Source: Haloterrigena salina JCM 13891
GTDB taxonomy: Archaea > Halobacteriota > Halobacteria > Halobacteriales > Natrialbaceae
Direction of reading: 5' to 3'
NCBI RefSeq assembly: GCF_000337495.1
Contig: NZ_AOIS01000037.1
Span: 222,265 to 286,264 of the forward strand
Length of the DNA stretch: 64,000 nt
Shown: positions 16,693 to 26,359 of the stretch, in pieces
Layout of the letters: every line of letters begins with the position of its first letter
Position numbering within the stretch: the first letter of the stretch is position 1
The notes under the pieces: generated by a model
What the model saw: only the letters and a program-made list of their open reading frames with translations
Database searches by the model: none
Told to the model about the DNA's origin: nothing
Made by a program: the position numbers and the translations under genes

Positions 16693-17001
16693 TCAGATCC
16701 GGGTCTTCTCTTGGTTCTGGGCGCGCATGTGCGCGGCGGTGACGATCAGCGTCTTCTCCTTGCCGCGGTCGCTGATCTGGACCTTGAAGGCGTCGCCCTG
16801 TTTGCCGACGACTTCGCCGGTCTGTCCGTCGAAGCGCGGGTGGAAGCGGCCGTTGGGGACGCTCGGGTCGATCTTGAGGTGGACCTTCTCGCCCTCCTCG
16901 TACTCCTGAATCGCGCGCTGTGGCGACGAGGTGCCGCGGTTTCGAGGTTCGTTCGAGAGTTTTCTACGGGATCCCTGACGAGGGCCATTAGAGTTCGGCA
17001 T
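16693..17001 (-). CDS. rpl21e: 50S ribosomal protein L21e
   Basis: The start at 17001 gives [20 protein letters not shown], the usual haloarchaeal L21e N terminus. The 102-residue protein continues with [20 protein letters not shown] and [17 protein letters not shown], the SH3-like KOW core. It is the first gene of the rpl21e-rpoF-DUF655-ksgA operon. Its upstream region is shared with the divergent HTH gene at 17224. Confidence 0.93.
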   Translation of the reverse strand: MPNSNGPRQGSRRKLSNEPRNRGTSSPQRAIQEYEEGEKVHLKIDPSVPNGRFHPRFDGQTGEVVGKQGDAFKVQISDRGKEKTLIVTAAHMRAQNQEKTRI

Positions 17002-17223
17002 AGTCGTACGACGGTGTTGTCCGGTCGGCGTTATAAAACGCACGTATTCGTACGACCGTGGCGGCGACGAGCCGATCGGCCCGCCGTCGGGCGGTAGTGA
17101 CGGCGAAACCGGACGGCGCCGCGGGCGGATCGCTGGAGAGAGCGCGGTGGGTCGGCCGGTTCCCGCTCACTGGGAGCGTAGGGGGTGTTTATTGAAGCGG
17201 TCCTGTGGTATTCCTACGCATTG

Positions 17224-17913
17224 ATGCGTCAGTACGAACTTCGGCTCTCGCCGCAGGGAGGGTGGTTTCATCCGTTCGAAAAGCGGATCGATCGCCGCGA
17301 AGGGGTCGACCGCGTGGCGATCCACCGGATCCGTCTCCGTCCCGACGGGCTCGGGGTGATGGTCTACGAACTCGCGGGGGAGTTCGAACGCGTCGAGGCG
17401 CTCGTCGACGAGGAGCTCGGCGATCTCGGCTACTGGATCGAGGAGTTCGGCGACCGAATCTTCGTCTGTTCGCGGTTCGTTCCGAACGAGACCGTCAGCG
17501 AACTCCTGCGGGTGACGCGGGACTTCCAGGTGTTCCTCGACCCGCCACTGACGTACGTCCGCGGGGGCGATCTCAAGGTGTCGCTGTTCGCGACCGAGGA
17601 GTCGTTCCAGCGGGCGCGGTCGGTCGTGCCCGACACCGTCGATCTCACCCTCGAGACGAAGCAGCCGTTCGAACCCGAGGAGAACGTCTTCCTCGCGTCG
17701 CTCACGCCGAAACAGCGCCGGCTGTTCGAGACGGCGATCGAACTCGGCTACTACGGCTCGCCCCGGGAGACGACCTACGAGGAGATCGGCCGCGAGGTCG
17801 GCATCGCGGGCGGGACGGTCGGCGAACACCTCCGGAAGATCGAGGCGAAACTCGTCGATCACGTCGTCTCGGCCTCGGTCACGGAGTCGCCGAAGCGACG
17901 ACAGCTCCAGTGA
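17224..17913 (+). CDS. Bat-type HTH-10 transcriptional regulator
   Basis: A 229-residue protein starting MRQYELRLSPQGGWFHPF. The N-terminal two thirds is an alpha/beta sensor-like domain seen in small haloarchaeal Bat homologues. The C terminus LTPKQRRLFETAIELGYYGSPRETTYEEIGREVGI then GGTVGEHLRKIEAKL is the bacterio-opsin activator HTH_10. It is a one-component regulator without PAS or GAF domains. Targets are unknown. The cystathionine synthase gene 60 bases downstream on the same strand is one candidate. Confidence 0.87.
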   Translation: MRQYELRLSPQGGWFHPFEKRIDRREGVDRVAIHRIRLRPDGLGVMVYELAGEFERVEALVDEELGDLGYWIEEFGDRIFVCSRFVPNETVSELLRVTRDFQVFLDPPLTYVRGGDLKVSLFATEESFQRARSVVPDTVDLTLETKQPFEPEENVFLASLTPKQRRLFETAIELGYYGSPRETTYEEIGREVGIAGGTVGEHLRKIEAKLVDHVVSASVTESPKRRQLQ

Positions 17914-17973
17914 GTCGGTTTCCGGCCGCCCCGAAGGAGCAAGAGTCACCCGGCTCGAGGTCGTTGGGCCGGT

Positions 17974-19179
17974 ATGGACGACTCCGACAGCGACGGTGAC
18001 GGCGTCGACGAACGCGGCGAGCAGGAGCCGCACCGAATCGAAACCCGCTCGATCCACGCCGGGCAGGCGCCCGATCCCGAAACGGGCGCGCTGATGACGC
18101 CGATCCACGCGAACTCCACCTACAAACAGGACGCGCCGGGCGACCACCGCGGCTACGAGTACTCCCGGACCGGGAACCCGACCCGGACGGACTTAGAGGA
18201 AAACCTCGCGAGCCTCGAGAACGCCGACTACGGCCGTGCGTTCGCCAGCGGGATGGCCTCGATCAACACCGTGCTCAACCTCCTCGAGGCCGGCGATCAC
18301 GTCGTCACCGGCAACGACGTCTACGGCGGCACCCACCGCATCTTCACGCAGGTCTACGAGGAGTACGATATCGAGTTCTCGTTCGTCGATATGACCGACT
18401 TAGACGAGATCGAGGCGGCGTTCCGCGAGGAAACGGAACTGCTCTGGCTCGAGACGCCGACCAACCCGCTCATGTCGATCGTCGATATCGCGGGCGCGGC
18501 CGACATCGCCCACGACAACGACGCGCTGTGTGCGATCGACAACACCTTCGCGACGCCGTACCTCCAGCGCCCCCTCGATCTGGGCGCGGATATCGTCTCC
18601 CACTCCCTGACGAAGTATCTGGGCGGTCACTCGGACGTCGTCGGCGGCGCCCTGTTGACCAACGACGCCGACCTCGACGAGCGACTTGGCTTCTACCAGA
18701 ACTCCGTCGGCGCGACGCCGGGCCCCTTCGAGTCCTTCCTCGTCCTCCGGGGCACCAAGACGCTGCCAGTCCGCATGGACCGCCACTGCGAGAACGCCCG
18801 CGCGATCGCCGAGTGGCTCGACGACCACCCCGACGTCGATCGGGTCTACTACCCCGGCCTCGAGTCCCACCCGGGCCACGAGATCGCCGCCGAGCAGATG
18901 GACGACTTCGGCGGGATGCTGAGCTTCGAACTCGACGCGAGCTTAGAGGAGGCCAGCGAGGTCGTCTCGAACACCGAGGTCTTCACCCTCGCGGAGAGCC
19001 TCGGCGGCGTCGAGAGCCTGATCGAACAGCCTGCGCCGATGACCCACGCCGCCATTCCGCGCGAGGAACGGCTCGAGGCCGGCCTCTCGGACAGCCTCAT
19101 CCGCGCGAGCATCGGCATCGAACACGTCGACGACCTGATCGGCGACCTCGAGTGCGCGATCGAGACGGCACTCGAGTAA
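17974..19179 (+). CDS. Cystathionine gamma-synthase/lyase-family PLP enzyme
   Basis: A 401-residue fold-type I PLP enzyme. SIHAGQAPDPETGA opens the core. YEYSRTGNPTR near residue 65 binds the PLP phosphate across the dimer. FASGMASINTVL near 90 follows, then AIDNTFATPYLQRP near 188. SHSLTKYLGGHSD near 210 carries the Schiff-base Lys. Substrate could be O-acetylhomoserine, cystathionine or methionine. The acidic head of about 20 residues is a halophilic extension. Sulfur amino acid metabolism fits the methionine synthase genes earlier in the window. Confidence 0.88.
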   Translation: MDDSDSDGDGVDERGEQEPHRIETRSIHAGQAPDPETGALMTPIHANSTYKQDAPGDHRGYEYSRTGNPTRTDLEENLASLENADYGRAFASGMASINTVLNLLEAGDHVVTGNDVYGGTHRIFTQVYEEYDIEFSFVDMTDLDEIEAAFREETELLWLETPTNPLMSIVDIAGAADIAHDNDALCAIDNTFATPYLQRPLDLGADIVSHSLTKYLGGHSDVVGGALLTNDADLDERLGFYQNSVGATPGPFESFLVLRGTKTLPVRMDRHCENARAIAEWLDDHPDVDRVYYPGLESHPGHEIAAEQMDDFGGMLSFELDASLEEASEVVSNTEVFTLAESLGGVESLIEQPAPMTHAAIPREERLEAGLSDSLIRASIGIEHVDDLIGDLECAIETALE

Positions 19180-19229
19180 CCGCCCAGCACCGATGGGTCA
19201 CCTTCCGGGCTCCGTACCCGCGAAAGACG

Positions 19230-20225
19230 TCAGGCCCCGCCCCGACGGGCGAGTTGCGAGCGGAAGATCGGGACGAACCCGTCGAGGTACGCTCGAACGT
19301 CGACGGACGCGATCTCGCCGCAGTAGTCGGCGCCCCGCTCGTACTCGCGGCGCCACCGATCGACGAACGCGGCTTCGATGCCGGCGTCGCGGATCCGTTC
19401 GGCGATCACGCTGACCGCCTCCGCAGACGGCTCCCGTCGGAGCGCCCGGAGTTCGTCGATCGACACGACGCCGGACTCGAGGGCGCGGACCACGACACCG
19501 GAACTGTAGTCGCCCTCGGCGAGTTCGCGCTCCCAGGAGGCGATCCAGTTTCCGATTCGCGCCATCCGCTGGCCGCGGGCGACGACGTCCCGAACGGCCG
19601 AGAGGTCGCGTCGCTCGAACTCGGGCGCGTTGGCGAGATCGATGTCGGCGAACGGGAAGAGCATCATGTTGTAGACGTCGTAGGTCTGGAGTTCGCGCTC
19701 GCCGGCGAGGCCGGGATACCGGGCCAGCAGCGCCGAGTAGTCGACCGACTGGAGCGCCTGCCGCACGTCGAACCGGAACAGCGGCTCGAACTCCTCGGCC
19801 CGCGGGCCCTCCCGGAACTGCGACAGCAGCGCGTCCCAGAGCTCCTGCTGGAATCGAACGTACGCGCCGTCGACGCCGTCGCGCGTCGGATCGGCGGGCC
19901 GCGAGTCGAACGGGACGAGCAGCAGTTCCTCGAGGGTCGCCCGGTCGCCGTGTCGCTCTGCGACGTCGTCGATAACGGTGATGAACATCGTGGCGAGCAC
20001 CTTTGCGTCGCGAACGCACCGTCCGCGCTCGTCGTTGACACACGACAGGCGAAACTCGGGCTCGACCGCGTCGAACCACCGCCACGTGGATCGGTCCCGA
20101 TCGCCGATCCGGTCGTCGTAGGCGTCGGCCAGCGGCCGAACCGTTTCCGAGAGCGTCCGCGTCGGTGCGTTCGCAAACGGATCAATCTCGTCCTCGAGGC
20201 TGGGGAACTGCGACTCGGCTACCAT
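19230..20225 (-). CDS. Class I terpene-synthase-like protein
   Basis: A 331-residue, all-helical-looking protein with the two metal-binding motifs of class I terpene cyclases. ITVIDDVAERHGD puts a DDxxE at residues 86-90. GNWIASWERELAEGD puts an NxxxSxxxE at 226-234, followed by acidic GD as in microbial cyclases. The spacing of 140 residues and the overall length fit bacterial sesqui- or diterpene cyclases. It would ionise a prenyl diphosphate with three Mg ions. There is no signal or membrane segment. It is convergent with the cystathionine gene, with GGGTGA before the ATG and a TATA-like GATTTAAAC near 20272-20280. The product is unknown. Confidence 0.6.
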   Translation of the reverse strand: MVAESQFPSLEDEIDPFANAPTRTLSETVRPLADAYDDRIGDRDRSTWRWFDAVEPEFRLSCVNDERGRCVRDAKVLATMFITVIDDVAERHGDRATLEELLLVPFDSRPADPTRDGVDGAYVRFQQELWDALLSQFREGPRAEEFEPLFRFDVRQALQSVDYSALLARYPGLAGERELQTYDVYNMMLFPFADIDLANAPEFERRDLSAVRDVVARGQRMARIGNWIASWERELAEGDYSSGVVVRALESGVVSIDELRALRREPSAEAVSVIAERIRDAGIEAAFVDRWRREYERGADYCGEIASVDVRAYLDGFVPIFRSQLARRGGA

Positions 20226-20365
20226 CGTTCACCCAAAAGATAGCTGAAACTAAAAATGTTTTCTGCTAATTGTTTAAATCGTAATATGCCGTTGGCGCCC
20301 CACGGCGAACGACGCGAGGAAACCGGACGGACAGTCCTTTCGTGCTGGGAGCGAACGACTCGAGT

Positions 20366-21058
20366 ATGCCGGCAGACGAACGCGAGGCGGGCGTCCACAC
20401 GCTCCCGATCACGGTCGAGTACGGTAGTCGAACGATTACGCTCACCCCGACGCTGGTCGAGACCGAGCGCGGACCGGTCCTGATCGACGCCGGCCCGGAG
20501 GGCGCGCTCGAAGGTCTTCGAACGCACCTCCGGTCGCTCGGCTACGCCCTCGAGGACATCTGGCTCGTCGTTCTCACCCACCACGACGCCGATCACGCGG
20601 GCGGACTCGACGCGTTGCTCGAGGCCGTCGACGCGGTCGTTGCGACCCACCGCGAGGAGGCGCCGTACATCACCGGCGAGCGCGATCCGATCAAGGGCGA
20701 CGGCGATCGCTATCCCCCCGTCGACGTCGATCTGGAACTCGCCGGCGGCGTCCGGATTCCGACCCTCGCCGGCCCGATGGAGGTCCTCGAGACGCCGGGC
20801 CACGCGCCCGGACACGTTTCCCTGTACTTTCCGGAGGACGGCTTCTTGATCGCCGGGGACGCTCTCGTCGCTGACGGGGATGATGGCTCGCTGTCGGGCC
20901 CGAAGCCTGACTTCACGCCCGACATGGATCGCGCCCTCGAATCCGTCGAGAAACTGGTCGATCACGAGATCGAGCACGTCGTTTGCTACCACGGCGGCTA
21001 CGTCGACAGCGGGAGCGACCGGATTCGGGAACTCTTCGAGCGCGGACTCGAGGACTGA
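20366..21058 (+). CDS. MBL-fold metallo-hydrolase
   Basis: A 230-residue metallo-beta-lactamase fold protein starting MPADEREAGVHTLPI. THHDADHAGG near residue 73 is the HxHxDH zinc motif in its THHDADH form. ETPGHAPGHVSLYF near 140 holds the third His. IAGDALVADG near 160 supplies the bridging Asp. VVCYHGG near 210 holds the last His. Members cleave thioesters, lactones or other esters. The gene is divergent from the terpene-synthase-like gene and shares its promoter region. Confidence 0.87.
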   Translation: MPADEREAGVHTLPITVEYGSRTITLTPTLVETERGPVLIDAGPEGALEGLRTHLRSLGYALEDIWLVVLTHHDADHAGGLDALLEAVDAVVATHREEAPYITGERDPIKGDGDRYPPVDVDLELAGGVRIPTLAGPMEVLETPGHAPGHVSLYFPEDGFLIAGDALVADGDDGSLSGPKPDFTPDMDRALESVEKLVDHEIEHVVCYHGGYVDSGSDRIRELFERGLED

Positions 21059-21153
21059 CGAAACGAGCGCGGTCAGGCGAAGACGGCCGAGACGAACGCC
21101 TGCAGTTGCTACGAGTGAACCTAACCCGTTTGCGACCGCGTTTCGAACCGGCA

Positions 21154-21621
21154 ATGAGCATCCTCTCTCAATCCGAACAGCAGCGCGACAGCGCGGTCGG
21201 CCAGCGGAGCGGCGACGCCGAATCGGCGTCGGATAGAGACGTGACAGCACGACCGCTGTTCCGCCTCGGACGAGTCCTGTTCGGCGGCGTCCTCGCGTTC
21301 ACCGCCATTGACAACCTCCGGGATCTCGAGGGGCGGATCGACTACGCCGACGCCAAGGACGCGCCGCTGCCCGGCGTGGCGGTGCCCTCGGTCAGCGGGA
21401 GCCTCCTGCTGGGCGGTCTCAGCGTCGCCCTCTGGCGGGCCCCGGCGGCCGGCGCCGCGGCGATCGCCAGCTTCCTGATCGGAACGACGCCGATCATGCA
21501 CGACTTCTGGAACGAGGACGATCCCCAACAGCAACAACAGGAGCTGACCCACTTCCTGAAGAACACCGCCTTGCTGGGCGCGGCGCTGGCGTTCCTCGAG
21601 GTCGGCCAGCGAGATGCGTAG
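21154..21621 (+). CDS. DoxX-family membrane protein
   Basis: A 155-residue protein starting MSILSQSEQQ. The charged head is followed by FRLGRVLFGGVLAFTAIDNLRDL, the DoxX opening helix, then three further hydrophobic segments ending LLGAALAFLEVGQ. NEDDPQQQQQELTHFLKN lies before the last helix. DoxX proteins are integral membrane proteins linked to redox or thiol stress. The start is set at 21154 because the sequence before it is antiparallel to the end of the MBL gene and non-coding in style. Confidence 0.78.
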   Translation: MSILSQSEQQRDSAVGQRSGDAESASDRDVTARPLFRLGRVLFGGVLAFTAIDNLRDLEGRIDYADAKDAPLPGVAVPSVSGSLLLGGLSVALWRAPAAGAAAIASFLIGTTPIMHDFWNEDDPQQQQQELTHFLKNTALLGAALAFLEVGQRDA

Positions 21622-21745
21622 TCCGTCGCCCGCGGCATACGCGGGACACCTCGTGTATCCACCCTTTTTCACGTTGGGGAGGTGACGATACTCCATGAGC
21701 CGCACCGTCGATCGCGCGTCCCGCCCGTCGCAGCAGGAGTGATAG

Positions 21746-22261
21746 ATGTCCGCCCTCCGCGTTCGCCGATTCGAACCGGCGGACACCGATCGGATCCGGG
21801 AGCTACACGAAACTGCAATGCGAGACGTCGGGGCCTACGTCGCGGACGTTCCGGACGAGGACCTCGAGACCGTCACCGAGACGTACCTCGAGAGCGGCGG
21901 CGAGTTCCTCGTCGGCGAGCGCGAGGGGCGAATCGTCGCCATGGGTTCGTTCCGGCCGGTCGGCGGGACGGACTTCGTCGCGCAGGTCCTCTCCGACCTC
22001 CCGGAGTCGACGGTCGAACTAACCCGTATGCGCGTCGATCCGGACTATCAGCGCCGTGGCTACGGTCGGCGAATCGCGACGGAACTCGAACGACGCGCTC
22101 GCGAGCGGGGGGCGACGCGGATCGTCCTCGACACGAGGCCGACGCAGACCGCCGCCCGCGGGCTCTACGAGACGCTGGGGTACGAGGAAGCGGCGCGCGA
22201 GCGGATCGAGGGGTTCGGCGAGCCGTTCGAACTACTGTTTTATCGGAAGTTGCTGGTATAG
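21746..22261 (+). CDS. GNAT-family N-acetyltransferase
   Basis: A 171-residue GNAT protein. LTRMRVDPDYQRRGYGRRIATELERRARERG (about residues 92-122) is motif A, with the Q-x-x-G-x-G/A acetyl-CoA phosphate loop in the form QRRGYGR. RGLYETLGYEEAAR is motif B. The substrate cannot be predicted. It ends the GC-rich stretch before a lower-GC region. Confidence 0.85.
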   Translation: MSALRVRRFEPADTDRIRELHETAMRDVGAYVADVPDEDLETVTETYLESGGEFLVGEREGRIVAMGSFRPVGGTDFVAQVLSDLPESTVELTRMRVDPDYQRRGYGRRIATELERRARERGATRIVLDTRPTQTAARGLYETLGYEEAARERIEGFGEPFELLFYRKLLV

Positions 22262-22463
22262 GGAATTGTGTTAACCCACTGACGAATAGTCATTATTGAT
22301 GACATTACGGATAAAACAGTCTCAGGCGCCCGGATCCGATATTACAGCGATAGCCATCACTCTGTGGCGAATTAATGATTTAATTGTGTCTGCGTGTTAA
22401 TCAGCTACAGTGTGAGTGTGTGTATATTACATATTTAAGTTGTTATATCCCGATAGGGAGAGT

Positions 22464-23192
22464 ATGTCGACTGCACCCGAACCGCGAACGGCCTTCGATA
22501 TCGAGACGATCAACGCCGAGATACCGGACGATGAGGAGTTCGATATGAAGAACAGCGAACACGTCGAGATGTTCTGCATTTGTGCGGCATACCAGCCCGA
22601 ACCAGCGAAGCCGGTCGATTACGAGGTGTTCTTCCGAGAGGATTCGAGTCCTGAGGCCGAACTGGATGTGATCGAAGAGACTGTCCAGTGGCTCGAGTCC
22701 AAGCCCGGCCACACCTTACTGACCTACAACGGCAATTCGTTCGATATCCCGCATCTGGAAGAGCGTGCCCGGATCGCCGCCGAAACGATCGATCGCCGGT
22801 TCAATGTGCCCGAGCGCGTCGAGTCGTTCCTCAAGGGCACCGGCAGCGTCGATCTCTATCCGTGCGTAACCGACGCACTCGGCGAGAAGGTACAGTTCGA
22901 AGAAGCGTGCGAGCGCTTCGAGATTCGAGTTCCAGAGACGCCGCTCGACGAGTATGAGATGGGTATTGACCCGATCCCCCAGCGGCCGACGTACAAAGGT
23001 ATTGAACCGGTGTTCAAGGGCTGTGACGTGCCGGTCGTCGGCGAACGTTACCTAAAGCTGGCGGATGTCGGTGCGACTGACACCCTGGTATTTCAGGAGA
23101 TGCGCGCCGCCCTTGATCACTATGCGACTACAGACGTGACGCCGTTATTCGAACTCGCCGATCGCGTTCCGATCGTCGACGCGGCGAACTAG
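22464..23192 (+). CDS. PolB-like DEDD 3'-5' exonuclease
   Basis: A 242-residue protein starting MSTAPEPRTAFDIETINAEI. FDIETIN is the Exo I DxE motif. LTYNGNSFDIPHLEERA near residue 95 is Exo II (NxxxF/YD). HYATTDVTPLFEL near 220 is the Exo III YxxxD. It therefore has all four acidic residues of the DEDDy group found in family B polymerases but no polymerase domain. The upstream region has TATTTAAGT at about 22431-22439 and GGGAG before the ATG. Lower G+C than its neighbours suggests a different history. Confidence 0.8.
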   Translation: MSTAPEPRTAFDIETINAEIPDDEEFDMKNSEHVEMFCICAAYQPEPAKPVDYEVFFREDSSPEAELDVIEETVQWLESKPGHTLLTYNGNSFDIPHLEERARIAAETIDRRFNVPERVESFLKGTGSVDLYPCVTDALGEKVQFEEACERFEIRVPETPLDEYEMGIDPIPQRPTYKGIEPVFKGCDVPVVGERYLKLADVGATDTLVFQEMRAALDHYATTDVTPLFELADRVPIVDAAN

Positions 23193-23495
23193 CCGTTGAC
23201 GGTACCCGATCATTCGTCTTTGAAGTAGATGGCTGACTATCGAGTTGGATACGGCACGTACCGTCCAGTCGTACGTCTTGACAACGAACGACCGATGCTA
23301 GGTTGGTGTTTATCGATTCGCTTGTGCCTCCGTTCGTACTTGCGCTGGCACTGACGGCGTCGGCCAGATCCCGAGGTTACCTCTCACCTATCACACTCTC
23401 TCGAGAGTGGTTTGGAAGGAGATAGCCCACTACGTCGACTTTCTCGAGGAAATCCGAACATCGGATGGTGACTGATGACGCCCCCGAAACGCGAA
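23193..23495. other. Intergenic stretch with possible gene remnant
   Basis: About 300 bases without a complete ORF. Near its right end an open frame reads HYVDFLEEIRTSDGD before a TGA at 23475, which looks like the C-terminal tail of a protein with no matching upstream part. A remnant of a deleted gene is possible. I see no repeat or RNA. Confidence 0.3.
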
Positions 23496-26219
23496 TCAGT
23501 CCTCGACCAGTCGCTTCAGCCGATCCAGTTCCGTCAGCGCCTCGACGGGCGTGAGGTGCGCGAGGTCCAGCGCACGGAGTTCGGCGGCGACGTCGGTGGG
23601 AATGTCGCCTCCGTCTGCAGTGGCCGCAGCAGCCGCGTCGGCGGTCAGTTCGGCCGAGGCGTCCCCGTCGCTCGCGTCTTCACGTTCTTCGATCGGTTCA
23701 CCGTTGCCAACGTCGTCACCGGCCGCCTCCGCGACCAGTTCCCGCGAGCGCTCGACCACGGTCTCGGGGACGCCCGCGGCCGTCGCTACCTCAACGCCGT
23801 AGGAGCCCGTCGCCGCGCCGGGGGCGATCTCGTGGTGGAAGACGACCTCGCCGTCGTCCTCGTCGACCTCGAAGTGGAGCGTGAACGCGGCCGCGAGCTC
23901 GTCGGCGAGTTCGGTCAGCGGGTGGTGGTGGGTCGCGAACAGCGTCGTCGCGCCGACCCGGTCGTGGAGGTGTTCGGTGATCGCCTGCGCGATGGCCATC
24001 CCGTCGGCGGTCGAGGTGCCCCGGCCCACCTCGTCTAAGAGGACCAGCGAGCGCTCGTCGGCCTCGCGAAGAATAGTCGCGAGTTCGTCCATCTCGACCA
24101 TGAACGTCGAGCGCCCGCCCGCGATGTCGTCGCTGGCGCCGACGCGGGTGAAGATCCGATCGACGGGCGTCAGCCTGGCCGCGCGGGCCGGGACGAAGCT
24201 CCCAACCTGTGCGAGCAGGACGATCTGGGCGACCTGGCGCATGTAGGTCGACTTCCCCGACATGTTGGGGCCCGTGATCACGGCCAGCCGGTGGTCGTTC
24301 GTCAGCCGGGCGTCGTTGGGGACGAACGACTCCTGGGTGCGCTCGACGACCGGATGCCGGCCCCCCTCGATATCGATCTCGAGGCCGTCCCGACCGTCGC
24401 GCTCGAGCATTTCGGGGCGACAGTAGTCGTACTGGGCCGCGACGGTCGCGAGCGAGACGAGCGCGTCGAGGGCCGCAATCGCCTCTGCCAGTCCCTGCAC
24501 GCGTTCGACCTCGGCGGCGACGTCGCTGCGGACCTCGCAGAACAGTTCGTACTCGCGCTCGTCGGCCCGCTGCTGGGCGCCGACGATCTCGTCCTCGCGC
24601 TCCTTGAGCTTCGGCGTGACGAACCGCTCGGAGTTCTTCAGCGTCTGCCGGCGCTGGTAGTTCTCGGGGACGGCATCGAGGTTCGGGTTCGTCACCTCGA
24701 TATAGTAGCCGTGGACGGAGTTGTGACCGACCTTCAGCGAGTCGATGCCCGTTCGCTCGCGCTCGCGTTCCTCTAAGTCGTCGATCCACTGTTTGCCGTC
24801 TCGAGCGGTCCCCCTGAGGTCGTCCAGATTCTCGTCGTACCCCTCCGCGATGATCCCGCCTTCGGTGATCTCGATCGGCGGCTCCGCGACGACGGCGTCC
24901 TCGATCAACTCGCGGACGTCCGCCAGCGGATCGAGGTTCTCGCGGAGGCTCCGCAGGCGTTCGCAGTCCGTGTCGGCCAACTGCTCTCTGATCTCGGGGA
25001 CGACCGCGAGCGTATCGCGCAGCGAGCGCAGGTCCCGGGCGTTGGCTCGCTCGCGGGAGATACGCCCGATCAGCCGCTCTAAGTCGTAGACCTCCCGCAG
25101 TCGGTCGTGGAGCCGCTCGCGGGTCTGCACGGCCGATTTCAGCTCGGCGACCGCGTCGTGGCGGGCCTCGATCCGCGCGGGCTCGAGCAGCGGCCGACGG
25201 ATCCAGTCCCTGAGCTTGCGACCCCCGAGCGCGCTGGCGGTCTCGTCGAGCACGCCGACGAGCGTGGCGTCGTCCCGGCCGTGGACGGTTCGGGGCTCGA
25301 ACAGTTCGAGGCTGCGCAGGGCGACAGCATCGAGCAGTAGGTACTCACGGGGATCGTAGCGGGTGAGTTGGGTGATGTACTCGAGACGCTGTTCGGCGCC
25401 GCCCTCGAAGACCGCCTCGACGCGCTCCTCGTCGTCGACGTCGCCGCGTTCGCCCTCGTGTTCGCCGCCGCGGACGTACTCGGCGTACGCGAGCAAGGCG
25501 CCGCAGGCCCGTATCTCGGCGTCCGCCGCGAGCAGGGCGTCGGGGTTGCGAAAGTACGTCGCGAGCTTCTCCCCGGCCCGCTCGCGGTCGAAGGCGCGGG
25601 CGTCGAACGGCGTCACCATGCAGTCGTCGGGAACGGGGTCGGCGGGTGCATCGGGGCCGACGACGGCCTCCGAGGGAGCGAAGCGGCTCACCTCGTCGGC
25701 GATCGACTCGGGGGCGGTCGCGCTCGTCGCGTAGAAGTCGCCCGTCGAGACGTCGAGCAGGGCGAGCCCGAGCCGCTCGCCCTCCCGAGCGATCGCCGCG
25801 ACGAAGTTGTTGTCGTCGCTCGAGAGCAGTTCGTCCTCGGTGAGCGTCCCGGGCGTAATCACGCGGGTGACCGCCCGCTCGACCACGCCGGAGGTCTCGC
25901 CGGGCTCTTCGACCTGGTCCGCGACGGCGACGCGGTAGCCGGCCTCGAGCAGCTCCTCGATGTACGACTCGGCGTTGTCGATCGGGATGCCGGCCATCGG
26001 GTACTCGCCGGTGGAGTCCTCGCGGCTGGTCAGGGCAATCTCGAGCAGGCGAGCGGTGCGCTCGGCGGCGCCGCAGAAGGTCTCGTAGAAGTCCCCCACC
26101 TGAAAGAGCACGATGGCGTCGTCGTAGCGGGCACAGAGGTCGTGGTACTGCGCCATCATGGGCGTCAGCTCGTCGCGCTTCTCGGCCATCTGTACCGGAG
26201 GGCCAAGCGCCGGATCCAT
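23496..26219 (-). CDS. mutS: DNA mismatch repair protein MutS
   Basis: A 907-residue MutS of the bacterial MutS1 type. [29 protein letters not shown] near residue 18 contains the mismatch-reading F-x-E motif (GDFYETF). [16 protein letters not shown] near 645 is the Walker [18 protein letters not shown] a conserved ABC segment, and [16 protein letters not shown] the Walker B. A C-terminal dimerisation helix ends the protein. It recognises mispairs and recruits MutL. The start at 26219 ([18 protein letters not shown]) fits haloarchaeal homologues. The divergent HTH gene lies 140 bases away. Confidence 0.95.
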   Translation of the reverse strand: MDPALGPPVQMAEKRDELTPMMAQYHDLCARYDDAIVLFQVGDFYETFCGAAERTARLLEIALTSREDSTGEYPMAGIPIDNAESYIEELLEAGYRVAVADQVEEPGETSGVVERAVTRVITPGTLTEDELLSSDDNNFVAAIAREGERLGLALLDVSTGDFYATSATAPESIADEVSRFAPSEAVVGPDAPADPVPDDCMVTPFDARAFDRERAGEKLATYFRNPDALLAADAEIRACGALLAYAEYVRGGEHEGERGDVDDEERVEAVFEGGAEQRLEYITQLTRYDPREYLLLDAVALRSLELFEPRTVHGRDDATLVGVLDETASALGGRKLRDWIRRPLLEPARIEARHDAVAELKSAVQTRERLHDRLREVYDLERLIGRISRERANARDLRSLRDTLAVVPEIREQLADTDCERLRSLRENLDPLADVRELIEDAVVAEPPIEITEGGIIAEGYDENLDDLRGTARDGKQWIDDLEERERERTGIDSLKVGHNSVHGYYIEVTNPNLDAVPENYQRRQTLKNSERFVTPKLKEREDEIVGAQQRADEREYELFCEVRSDVAAEVERVQGLAEAIAALDALVSLATVAAQYDYCRPEMLERDGRDGLEIDIEGGRHPVVERTQESFVPNDARLTNDHRLAVITGPNMSGKSTYMRQVAQIVLLAQVGSFVPARAARLTPVDRIFTRVGASDDIAGGRSTFMVEMDELATILREADERSLVLLDEVGRGTSTADGMAIAQAITEHLHDRVGATTLFATHHHPLTELADELAAAFTLHFEVDEDDGEVVFHHEIAPGAATGSYGVEVATAAGVPETVVERSRELVAEAAGDDVGNGEPIEEREDASDGDASAELTADAAAAATADGGDIPTDVAAELRALDLAHLTPVEALTELDRLKRLVED

Positions 26220-26359
26220 ACCCGAATACCGCCGTCGGACGCGGAAATAGCTTGCTGGATCGGCGCCGACGGTCCGATTCCGCGACAGGTCTAATCACAA
26301 GACTGTCAGGAAACGGAAAAGGTGTATTACGCTCGACCGCACAACCCCACACGAATAGC

